From Rickettsiales bacterium (lineage in GTDB: Bacteria > Pseudomonadota > Alphaproteobacteria > Rickettsiales > Anaplasmataceae), in NCBI GenBank assembly GCA_031266615.1, contig JAISAR010000034.1, positions 1 through 13,932 of the forward strand: a stretch of DNA of 13,932 nt. Direction: 5' to 3'. This document shows, piece by piece, positions 7,329-13,932 of the stretch (position 1 is the first letter of the stretch; each line of letters opens with the position of its first letter). The notes beneath the pieces were generated by a model. It searched no databases, was not told the DNA's origin, and saw only the letters and a list, made by a program, of their open reading frames with translations. A program made the position numbers and the translations under genes.

Positions 7329-7526
7329 TTGAGTAAAAATAAATAAAAATTTAAATAAATATTATAGTTTTTAATATAATGAAAATCCTTTTATATTTGC
7401 TTGAGCATCAAAGAGGTTTTATTGGTGTGATACGTCCTCTATTGCGCCTGGCTGCAGTGCCCAGTGTCAAGATCTGGTAAACAATGTTCGCTTGCCAGCT
7501 TTAGTTTCAATATTTATACAATTATA

Positions 7527-10253
7527 CTAGATCCCCTGCAAGACCTGCCTCAAAATCTCCTCTTGTTGCTGAGTGTGAACACTAGCATAACCACATGCAG
7601 GAGATGCAGCAGCAGGCCTTGCAACGCACTTAGGCCTTTTTGCTTGAATATTGAGATCAGATAACACCTCGTCTATTAATGGGTTAAAAAAGACCTTCCC
7701 TCTTGCTTGAATATTGAGGCCAGGTAATACCTCCTCTATTAATGGGTTGACAAAAAACCATCCTCCCATATTTTTTGGTTCTTCCTGGCACCATACAATT
7801 TCAGCGTTTTTGTACTTCTCAAGTTCATTACTTAATTTATCAGCAGGAAATGGATAGAATTGCTCCAAACGTATTACTGCTATATCGTTTATTTTTTGTC
7901 TTTCACATGCTTCGATTATATCGTAATAAACTTTACCGCTGCATATTACGGTTTTGCGTATTTTGTCATCTGAAACTAAACCTGTTCTATATTCTGGAAT
8001 TACTGTGAGGAATTTTCCTTCAAAATCAGACAGGTTAGAAACTGCTCTTTTGTGACGCAGTAGCGATTTAGGTGTAAACACTACCAAAGGCTTACGAAAA
8101 TCCCGATGAATCTGCCGGCGCAAAGCATGAAAGTAATTCGCCGGAGTGGAGCAATTAACCACCTGCATATTATCTTCTGCACAGAGTTGCAAAAACCTCT
8201 CTATACGAGCAGAACTATGCTCAGGTCCTTGCCCTTCATAACCATGAGGCAACAATAAAACTAGACCGCTCGATCGCAACCACTTTGTTTCTGCCGATGC
8301 AATAAACTGGTCGATCATGATTTGCGCGCCATTTGCAAAATCACCAAATTGCCCTTCCCAGAGCACCAGTGAATATGGAGAGTCAAGACTATACCCATAT
8401 TCAAAGCCCATCACAGCATACTCAGACAGAGCGCTATCCATGACCTCAAAGTGAGCTTGCTTCTCACTTATATTATTTAGCGGAATAAACGTTTCCTCCG
8501 TTGCTTGGTCAACAAGCCTCGAATGACGGTGCGAGAAAGTCCCACGGCCAGAATCTTGCCCTGATAAACGCACTTCTATTCCTTCTTTAAGTAGTGATGC
8601 AAACGCAAGACTTTCAGCAGTTGCCCAGTCTATGCCGTGACCTGAATTTATACTGTCTGTTCTTCCATCAAGTATTTTTCTAACTTTATTGTTGATATTA
8701 AAACTGCTTGGGATATTACTATTTATATGTACACCTAACTTTTTCAGCTCATCTGGCAAGACACCAGAATCCGTATAGTACTCGCTCAAATCGTTCAACT
8801 TTGCTCTTCTCAGTTTTGACCACACACCACCGAACCAGTCAGCTTTTTTCGGAGTGTAAGTCGCTGATTCAGCAAGACTTTTATCCAACTTTGCCCTAAA
8901 TTCGCTGCGTAATTTATTTACTTCATCACTACTTAGCACTTTCTCTGCAGTCAGCTTCTCTTCATACAGTGTTCCTGGAGTTTTATGCTTTGATATTGTC
9001 TTGTACATGAGTGGCTGAGTGAAATTTGGCTCATCACCTTCATTATGGCCATATTTGCGGTAGCATATTATGTCAATCACCACATCTTTTTTAAACTTCT
9101 GCCTATATTCCATCGCCAAACTTGCGACAAAACTCACCGCTTCTGGATTATCTCCATTCACATGAAATACTGGAGCTTCTATAGATTTAGTTATATCAGT
9201 ACAATAAAAAGATGACCGCGCGCAGCATGGGCTCGCAGTAAAACCAATTTGGTTATTAATGACAATATGCACAACGCCATCCACTTTATAGCCCTCAATA
9301 TTGCTCAAAGTCAGAGTTTCAGCAACCACTCCTTGACCTATAAAAGCCGCATCACCATGAATTGATACTCCAAGCGCAGATCTCATATTCTGCTTTGCTC
9401 TTATTCTTCCAGCCAAAACCGGGTTTACCGCTTCAAGGTGAGATGGGTTAGGACATAAACTTAAGTGCATTTTTTTACCACCATCAAGTGCTCGATCAGA
9501 GGAGTAACCGAGGTGATATTTAACATCGCCAGACACCTCAAGACCACTTGGGTATGCAAGGTTGCCTTGAAATTCAGATAGCATTGCCGCATATTCTTTC
9601 CCCATAACTTTGGTTAGAACACTGAGTCGTCCGCGATGAGCCATGCCAAGAACTATCTCTTCAATGCCAAAAGCCGCAGAATCACTAATGATTCTCTCAA
9701 TTGCAACAATAGTTGACTCTCCACCTTCGATAGAGAAACGCTTATATCCAGGAAATTTCATGTGGAGAAACTGCTCGAACATCTCAGATTTGACCAAGTG
9801 CCTCAGTATTTCTTTTTTATCCTGAGAGCTCAGCGTATAGGTCTGGTTTTCAATTCTCTCCTGCAGCCACATTCTCTCCTCATAAGAGGAAATATGCATA
9901 AATTCAAAACCGATATTCTTGCAGTAAATATCTCTATAGATTCCAGCATCATGCGTTGGAGAGAGGTTTGAATACTTCTGATAATCTATTTCTTTATTTA
10001 CATTTGGTGATAACGGATTAAGATCTGCGAAAAAATGACCGTAAGATCTGAAAAAATTTGCCAGATCAGAAGCTGAATTATCCATCTTGGCTACATGCTG
10101 CACGCTGCAAGGCTTTGCCTGACTTGCTTCTAAATTGCTTGAAAAAATTCTGTACCAATCCTCCCCGATTGATTTATCGCCCCGCAGATAGCGGTTATAC
10201 ATTTCCTCCACAAACTCCGCATTGTCACCATAAAGGCAGCTTAAACTCGGCAT
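7527..10253 (-). CDS. sucA: 2-oxoglutarate dehydrogenase E1 component
   Basis: Encodes 908 residues (E. coli SucA has 933). It is the thiamine-diphosphate E1 that decarboxylates 2-oxoglutarate in the TCA cycle, working with SucB and Lpd. Visible motifs: YLYGD-type N-terminus (here SCLYGDNAEFVEE), RFSIEGGES (172-180), MAHRGRL (204-210), NPSHLEAVNPVLAGR (269-283), the ThDP motif from HGDAAFIGQG (299-308) to NNQ (333-335), then WATAESLAF, SGQDSGRGTFSHRH, LWEGQFGDFANGAQ and LPHGYEGQGPEHSS. I chose the ATG at 10251-10253 because MPSLSCLYG fits the family N-terminus; a TTG at 10272-10274 would add seven residues. Near the C-terminus NPLIEEVLPGLNIQA is followed 21 residues later by NPLIDEVLSDLNIQA, an in-frame duplication where most homologues have one copy. 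The gene is otherwise intact. Confidence 0.97.
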   Translation of the reverse strand: MPSLSCLYGDNAEFVEEMYNRYLRGDKSIGEDWYRIFSSNLEASQAKPCSVQHVAKMDNSASDLANFFRSYGHFFADLNPLSPNVNKEIDYQKYSNLSPTHDAGIYRDIYCKNIGFEFMHISSYEERMWLQERIENQTYTLSSQDKKEILRHLVKSEMFEQFLHMKFPGYKRFSIEGGESTIVAIERIISDSAAFGIEEIVLGMAHRGRLSVLTKVMGKEYAAMLSEFQGNLAYPSGLEVSGDVKYHLGYSSDRALDGGKKMHLSLCPNPSHLEAVNPVLAGRIRAKQNMRSALGVSIHGDAAFIGQGVVAETLTLSNIEGYKVDGVVHIVINNQIGFTASPCCARSSFYCTDITKSIEAPVFHVNGDNPEAVSFVASLAMEYRQKFKKDVVIDIICYRKYGHNEGDEPNFTQPLMYKTISKHKTPGTLYEEKLTAEKVLSSDEVNKLRSEFRAKLDKSLAESATYTPKKADWFGGVWSKLRRAKLNDLSEYYTDSGVLPDELKKLGVHINSNIPSSFNINNKVRKILDGRTDSINSGHGIDWATAESLAFASLLKEGIEVRLSGQDSGRGTFSHRHSRLVDQATEETFIPLNNISEKQAHFEVMDSALSEYAVMGFEYGYSLDSPYSLVLWEGQFGDFANGAQIMIDQFIASAETKWLRSSGLVLLLPHGYEGQGPEHSSARIERFLQLCAEDNMQVVNCSTPANYFHALRRQIHRDFRKPLVVFTPKSLLRHKRAVSNLSDFEGKFLTVIPEYRTGLVSDDKIRKTVICSGKVYYDIIEACERQKINDIAVIRLEQFYPFPADKLSNELEKYKNAEIVWCQEEPKNMGGWFFVNPLIEEVLPGLNIQARGKVFFNPLIDEVLSDLNIQAKRPKCVARPAAASPACGYASVHTQQQEEILRQVLQGI
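7641..7756 (-). repeat. 63-bp tandem duplication inside sucA
   Basis: TGCTTGAATATTGAG occurs at 7641-7655 and again at 7704-7718, with similarity continuing through CTCTATTAATGGGTT-like sequence in both units (for example 7671-7685 and 7734-7748). The period is exactly 63 bases (21 codons). The units have diverged at about seven of the first 51 positions, so the event is not very recent or has been subject to selection. Confidence 0.9.
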
Positions 10254-10282
10254 AATCACTATAAAAGATATCAAATACCTAT

Positions 10283-10288
10283 ATTATA
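10283..10288 (-). promoter_or_regulatory. Candidate -10 element for sucA
   Basis: A perfect TATAAT on the minus strand lies about 30 bases upstream of the sucA ATG. The base run at -35 spacing (GTTCTT) is a poor match. sucA could also be co-transcribed from the ankyrin gene 76 bases upstream. Confidence 0.35.
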
Positions 10289-10360
10289 CCTTAAGTTTTT
10301 TAAAAAAGAACTCCTTTAGTCTCTAATTATTAAGCTCCACCTAGTGATTTCTGACTATTG

Positions 10361-10404
10361 AGTCCCCCTGCCCTAGCTTCAGTAAACTCAGTTGAGGGTC
10401 CTGA
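10361..10404 (-). repeat. 44-bp direct repeat encoding STEFTEAR tail, copy 1
   Basis: This segment and 11489-11532 match at about 41 of 44 bases, the differences being C/T. Both encode the PSTEFTEARA tail of the two neighbouring ankyrin genes in the same frame and orientation, 1128 bases apart. Gene duplication or conversion explains it. Confidence 0.85.
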
Positions 10405-10715
10405 TGGAGGAGGTTGAGTTTTTGCGCAGTATGCACAACACAGTGCAATAACAGCTATCACTACTGCAAGAACAAAACACCAAACCTCACCTATATATGC
10501 GTCGGCAACCCCAGAAATCAAGGCAATACTGACTACTGCGGCTAATATTGCAGCAACCCCGAGCCAGAATGCTTTCTTATGGTTAAATGGTTTTCCACCA
10601 TCACTACAAGGAAAAACACGACCTGTTGGCTTTTTGTCATCTTTATCCTTCAAATCTGATTTAGCACCATGCTCCAAAAGTAGCTTTGCAATGCCATCAT
10701 GCCCTTTGGAACGTG

Positions 10716-11012
10716 CTTTATGTAATGGAGATTCACCATCTTTATCTTGCACATTAGGGTCTACACCTTTTTCCAAGAGCAGTTTTACGATGTTATAATA
10801 TCCGCTGAAACACGCTTTATGTAATGGAGATTCACCGTATTTATCTTGCGCATTAAGACCTACACCTTTTTCCAAGAGCAGTTTTACAATACTAGCATGT
10901 CCTCCAGAACATGCTTTATGTAATGGAGATTCACCATATTTATTTTGTACATTAAGATCAGCACCGTTGTCCAAGAGCAATTTCACAAGCTCAACATTGC
11001 CGGAAGAAATAG
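10716..11012 (-). repeat. 99-bp ankyrin-coding tandem repeats
   Basis: CTTTATGTAATGGAGATTCA starts at 10716, 10815 and 10914, exactly 99 bases apart (33 codons, one ankyrin unit each). The encoded core GESPLHKA is identical in all three units. DNA-level similarity this high suggests recent unit expansion or homogenisation. The outer boundary is approximate. Confidence 0.85.
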
Positions 11013-11457
11013 CAGAAAATAATGGTAAATTACCTACAAAGTCTTTTTCATTGATGTAATCACCAAATCTTCCATCTTTACTGCTCTTGAACTTAGAAAA
11101 GAGCTTTTTGAGAAATGCTATATCTATATCTTTCCTTAAGAGAGCTATGTATAAACGAAATTTTAAATCTCTAGCAGAATTAATATTCAAATCTTCGCTA
11201 GTTGATCTTGCAGGTTTTTTCGTATATTGCTCGGTTTCTACATTTTTCCCAGTAAGAAGTTCATATGCAAGATTTACTTGTCTAATTTTTTCCTCAGTTT
11301 CTTCCGATTTGCTACCTAAGGTTTTGTCTGTATGAACCTTAAGTGCTAATCTGTTACGCGCCTTTTTAATTTCTCATTCACTGGGATTATCATTTGGACC
11401 AAAGCCGAGTATCTTTAAAGCTTTTTCCCTGTTCATATTTATTGCTTCAATCATATT

Positions 11458-12436
11458 TTACCCTGCATTTCCTAATTCTTGAATTTTAAGTCCCTCTGCC
11501 CTAGCTTCAGTAAATTCAGTTGAGGGTTCTGAAAAGAACATAATTTTTATTGCGTGGTACGCACAATAAAATGTAACAGCAGCCGCAGCTGTTGCAAGGA
11601 TAATAAATCCAATTTTATCTGCTTTTTCTCCAATTTCCAACTGCAGCTTCAACTGCGCAACCAATACTCAAAAATGAAAGGGTCGCCGCACTACCAGAGT
11701 GTATCAACGCCATATTATAATCAATGGCACCAAATAACTGCCCAACTTTACTGTCGTGTTTAGCATAATCTATCGGTTTTTTATTGTAATTATCTTTTAA
11801 GTCTGGGTTAGCACCTTTCCTTAAAAGTAATTTTGCAATTTCAACACGACCACGGGCACAATCATTAAGGTAACCATTATTCTCGCATAAGTAATGCAAC
11901 AGTGTTTTACCTTGACTATCTTTTGCATTGGGATCAACTTTGTACTCTAAGAGCAATTCAGTAACTTTGTGGCAAAAAACGCCATCACTATTATTAATAA
12001 CACAGTGTAATGATGATTTGCCTTCTCGGTCTTTTGTATTAGGATTAGCACCATACTTTAAAAGTAAACTTATGGCCTTAATCCTTGACTCATGTTTGTA
12101 ACTTGTATGTCCAAGCGCAAAGTTTAATGGTATATTGCCGCCAGTACCTTCTGTATTCAAATAGTTAAACTTATCACCATTTTTTACTGTCTTTAGCAAC
12201 AACTCCAAAAAATCTAGTTTATCGTCGTTAATGGCTGATATTACAAGGTCCGAGAAAACTTCTGCCTGATCTTCTTGACCATCAGTAAGAAATTTACATG
12301 CTTCTATTGTTTTTGAGAGTTCCTCTGGATTATCTTTATGTAATTTTTTAAGTCGCTGCTTAACTTGACAAACAATGTCAGGACCAGAAAGATTATCTGA
12401 TATTTCCAATACTTTTAAAGCTTCTTTTTTATCCAT
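11458..12436 (-). pseudogene. J-domain-like/ankyrin/transmembrane protein, frameshifted
   Basis: The ATG at 12434-12436 has AAGGGG eight bases upstream. The first frame runs 273 residues to about 11615: a J-like helical module (2-51, with ALKVLEI, then VKQRLKKLHKDNPEE, then IEACKFLTD, where HKD replaces HPD), about three to four ankyrin repeats (roughly 100-228), and the start of a hydrophobic segment (ATLSFLSIGCAVEAAVG) before an abrupt basic end WRKSR. The expected continuation, EIGEKADKIGFIILA, a hydrophobic helix and the tail PSTEFTEARAEGL, lies in the next frame (about 11458-11650). Removing one T from the run at 11634-11636 would join AAVG to IGEKADKIG smoothly, so a one-base insertion there is likely. 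The joined protein would be about 325 residues and matches the architecture of the gene 3 bases downstream. A truncated but functional product remains possible. Confidence 0.8.
11489..11532 (-). repeat. 44-bp direct repeat encoding STEFTEAR tail, copy 2
   Basis: Partner of 10361-10404; see that entry for the comparison. It lies beyond the frameshift, in the detached 3' part of its gene, yet still encodes the same tail as the neighbour, which implies the frameshift is recent. Confidence 0.85.
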
Positions 12437-12642
12437 GGCAACTACCCCTTACTAATAGCGAACTATATTTGAGCCTGAGCGTAACACAAAACTTCAAAAA
12501 GTCAAACTTTTTATGTTAAGCCGCATCCATTGCACAATTCCATGTGATATAGCTAATGCGGCACTAACGAGTAGCAAGGCTGAAAAAAGACAAAAGAAAC
12601 CTCGTGGGCAGCTTACTTCAAAATATATTGGTAGCTAAGCGG
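12437..12642. other. Intergenic region between Rpn and ankyrin genes
   Basis: Holds an A/T hairpin AAAAAG-tcaaa-CTTTTT (12496-12512), which could terminate the Rpn transcript, and a 7-bp inverted repeat GCCGCAT (12520-12526) with ATGCGGC (12556-12562). The stretch near 12578-12600 resembles the dispersed repeat at the window edges. No confident promoter or gene is seen. Confidence 0.45.
12496..12512 (-). terminator. Possible terminator after the Rpn gene
   Basis: AAAAAG pairs with CTTTTT around a 5-base loop; on the minus strand the stem ends in a T run. The stem is nearly all A-T and therefore weak, and it lies about 130 bases after the Rpn stop. Confidence 0.3.
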
Positions 12643-13578
12643 TTAACTCGTGACTTCTTCTTTGAGTTGTGCAATTTCAGCTCTAGGAAGACCAGTAGTT
12701 TGAGCTATGATATCAATAGAAACTCCTGCTTTAAGTAGGTTTTTAGCCACAGCTATTTTAGCCTGTTGTTTGCCTTCCTCTTTTCCCTCCGCTCTGCCTT
12801 TTTCATGGCCGATTTGTATGCCTTCTTGTCTACCTTTTTCAGTTGCATCATCAAGCTTTTGAGCGAGGATGCCTTCTTCTTTACGTAGGTCCATTAATCT
12901 TTCTTCATACGCTATTAGATCTTTTTCGTCCCAGCTAAACTTGTCTAACTCATCATATGCTAACTTTATTATTGGTGATTTTTCTGCCATATTCCTTAAG
13001 TCTTCATCTGTAGTATCCTCTGCATACTTAAAAAAAAAGCACCACCTTTCTATTGTGCTCTCTAGTTCCTCCACTCTGTTTTTTGCGAATTTAGGCAACT
13101 CTATAAAGACAAACTGAAAATCTTTTAAGTAATGTCCATTGGTTTTTGTATCTCGTATATTATGAGTAGAAATATAGTCAACTTCCTCAGGAAATACCGT
13201 ATTATCGGAAATAGCAATAAAGAATACCGTCTTTAAATCGATGTACTCGCCACCTTTCCCAACCTGCCTTGAATAAGCTTTAGCAGCATATAGCTGAGCG
13301 CGTTTTTCAAAGCCTTTATCGCGAGCGAGCTGCATTTCGATGACAAATCTATTTCCAATGGAGTCTTTGCAGAGAACGTCAACGATACTCTGTTTATCAG
13401 AGGCAATTTCAGGATCCATATAGGTACTAAGGAATTCTACTTCTTGTATTCTGCTGACACCAGTAAACCCTAAGATATCATTGAGAAAATGGATAAGAAT
13501 GTTCTTGTTTTTCTCAGTGCCAAAGATTTTCTTGAAGGTTAAGTCCAGTTTTGGATTGAGAAATTTTGATAAAGCCAT
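12643..13578 (-). CDS. Rpn family PD-(D/E)XK nuclease / putative transposase
   Basis: Encodes 311 residues of the Rpn (recombination-promoting nuclease, PDDEXK_2) family. The opening FLNPKLDLTFKKIFG and NILIHFLNDIL are typical, as is the catalytic set Asp67 (SIVDVL) with Glu81-x-Gln83 (FVIEMQ). Next comes a helical region, then a long charged tail (about 245-275) with repeated Gly-x-x-x-Gly spacing (EKGRQEG, EKGRAEGKEEGK) and a terminal helix-turn-helix-like block AGVSIDIIAQTTGLPRAEIAQL. E. coli Rpn proteins are DNA endonucleases promoting RecA-independent recombination, and some have a small form from an internal start. Despite the common label 'transposase', no terminal repeats or target duplications are seen here. 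The start at 13576-13578 fits the family N-terminus but has no clear Shine-Dalgarno. Wolbachia and Rickettsia carry many copies, often decayed; this one is intact. Confidence 0.92.
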   Translation of the reverse strand: MALSKFLNPKLDLTFKKIFGTEKNKNILIHFLNDILGFTGVSRIQEVEFLSTYMDPEIASDKQSIVDVLCKDSIGNRFVIEMQLARDKGFEKRAQLYAAKAYSRQVGKGGEYIDLKTVFFIAISDNTVFPEEVDYISTHNIRDTKTNGHYLKDFQFVFIELPKFAKNRVEELESTIERWCFFFKYAEDTTDEDLRNMAEKSPIIKLAYDELDKFSWDEKDLIAYEERLMDLRKEEGILAQKLDDATEKGRQEGIQIGHEKGRAEGKEEGKQQAKIAVAKNLLKAGVSIDIIAQTTGLPRAEIAQLKEEVTS

Positions 13579-13697
13579 GAGAAATTCACTTAAAAAGTAT
13601 TAAGAATTATACACAATTCTGAAGAAATATTCTATCTCTTTGTTTTGGATGTATTGGCCTACGAACCCAAACCTCATCTTGCATTGCAATTATATTA

Positions 13698-13820
13698 AAA
13701 AATTTACCAAGCAAAAAAAAAGGCAAAGAAATCCCGAGTGGCGAGTTTTGACTCTATAATACTTTAAATTGGCGCTATAATAATTTGCTGACGCTTAGTT
13801 TAAGCGCGATTTAGCTGAAT
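13698..13820 (-). repeat. Degenerate intergenic repeat, right copy (inverted)
   Basis: Read on the minus strand this segment gives CAGCTAAAT, GCGCTTAA, GCGCCAAT, TTTCTTTGCC plus a long T run, and TTGGTAAATTTTTTAAT. These blocks parallel 67-166 in order. The two copies are in opposite orientation, about 13.5 kb apart. Similarity is patchy, so both are old copies. Confidence 0.5.
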
Positions 13821-13907
13821 GTAGAAAAAATGAAAAAGACATGCAGCCGCTATAATTTGATACAATCCGCCAAAAAATACCCTGAGTTTTTTACTGAATT
13901 TTGTCAT
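13800..13907 (-). CDS. Possible 35-aa hydrophobic small ORF
   Basis: An ATG ORF of 35 codons beginning MTKFSKKLRVFFGG: a basic start, then a hydrophobic segment with AAACLFHFFYI, which would form one membrane helix. Its 3' end runs into the dispersed repeat (CAGCTAAATCGCGCTTAA), so it may be part of the repeat rather than a gene. No good ribosome binding site is visible. Not recognised. Confidence 0.2.
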   Translation of the reverse strand: MTKFSKKLRVFFGGLYQIIAAACLFHFFYIQLNRA

Positions 13908-13932
13908 TGAGCCTGCAGATCAAAAACAAGTT

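Larger units (their letters stand above)
10330..11454 (-). pseudogene. J-domain-like/ankyrin/transmembrane protein, N-terminal TGA
   Basis: Reading from the ATG at 11452-11454 (SD CAGGG in the end of the upstream gene) gives 374 positions. Residues 8-70 resemble a DnaJ J-domain: KALKILGFG, then EIKKARNRLALKV, then HTDK in place of HPDK, then IRQVNLAYELLTG. An in-frame TGA (11374-11376, codon 27) interrupts this domain just before EIKK. Four ankyrin repeats follow (about 141-275), then two hydrophobic helices (about 295-317 and 324-344) and a tail with PSTEFTEARA. After the TGA there is no in-frame ATG at all; the first alternative start is TTG at 11188-11190, which would give 286 residues lacking the J-like domain. 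It is therefore either a pseudogene, a read-through gene, or a shortened TTG-started ankyrin protein. Three ankyrin units are near-identical at 99-bp spacing. Ankyrin proteins of Wolbachia are candidate host-interaction factors. Confidence 0.8.
13579..13932. other. Right-edge intergenic region with repeat copy
   Basis: A 354-base stretch without a confident gene. It holds the inverted relative of the left-edge repeat (about 13698-13820), a 25-codon minus-strand ATG ORF (13607-13684, product MQDEVWVRRPIHPKQ...) that reads like a coding remnant, and a 35-codon hydrophobic minus-strand ORF (13800-13907). No terminator or tRNA is seen. Confidence 0.5.

Noticed and set aside
7379..7483. 34-codon plus-strand frame downstream of sucA
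   Set aside because: No ribosome binding site, no recognisable product, and the segment looks like decayed intergenic repeat.
10254..10274. TTG start extending SucA by seven residues
   Set aside because: Family N-termini begin near the LYGDNAEF segment, which fits the ATG at 10253.
10716..11012. Regular 99-bp repeats as a possible CRISPR array
   Set aside because: The units code for ankyrin repeats in frame, with no short repeat/unique spacer alternation and no cas genes.
12643..13578. Rpn gene as part of an insertion sequence
   Set aside because: No terminal inverted repeats or target-site duplication can be seen around it; the 'transposase' label is historical.

Overview
The window looks like a Wolbachia chromosome segment (Alphaproteobacteria, Rickettsiales). 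The DNA is AT-rich. It carries an ankyrin-repeat gene pair with Wolbachia-style hydrophobic tails, a DsbA-family protein resembling alpha-DsbA2, an alphaproteobacterial SucA, an Rpn-type PD-(D/E)XK gene with a glycine/charge-rich tail, a patatin, and degenerate intergenic repeats. The assignment rests on gene content and recognised protein families. No database search was run and the strain cannot be named.

Layout, left to right. 1-392: repeat-bearing intergenic DNA. 393-1322 (-): cytosolic patatin-like phospholipase, with a possible 24-residue leader ORF overlapping its start. 1515-2990 (-): UbiD, the ubiquinone-pathway decarboxylase. 2994-4463 (-): an archaeal-type AAA ATPase/DUF234 gene broken by one in-frame TGA and ending 3 bases before ubiD; two tandem, related hairpins sit over its start. 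4795-5547 (+): secreted or membrane-anchored thioredoxin-fold DsbA-like protein. 5764-6360 (+): an isolated DUF2460/TIGR02217 gene (the distal tail protein of gene transfer agents), with a near-consensus promoter and Shine-Dalgarno sequence. 6418-6444: a hairpin between convergent genes. 6486-7283 (-): an unrecognised protein. 7527-10253 (-): 2-oxoglutarate dehydrogenase E1 (sucA) with a 63-bp in-frame tandem duplication near its C-terminus. 10330-12436 (-): two adjacent paralogous genes with the architecture degenerate J-domain, ankyrin repeats, membrane helices, shared C-terminal tail; the first to be transcribed is frameshifted and the second carries an in-frame TGA. 12643-13578 (-): Rpn-family nuclease-like protein. 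13579-13932: repeat DNA, related in inverted orientation to the left edge.

The housekeeping genes (ubiD, sucA, dsbA-like) serve respiratory quinone synthesis, the TCA cycle and envelope disulfide chemistry. The rest is accessory material: a probable phospholipase effector, ankyrin proteins, an orphan phage/GTA tail gene, a broken ATPase and an Rpn gene. The most notable points are three broken accessory genes beside intact housekeeping genes, two of the lesions being TGA codons at positions where a CGA arginine codon is plausible; a J-domain/ankyrin/transmembrane paralogue pair with altered HPD motifs; the tandem hairpins at the ATPase start; and the duplicated segment in SucA.
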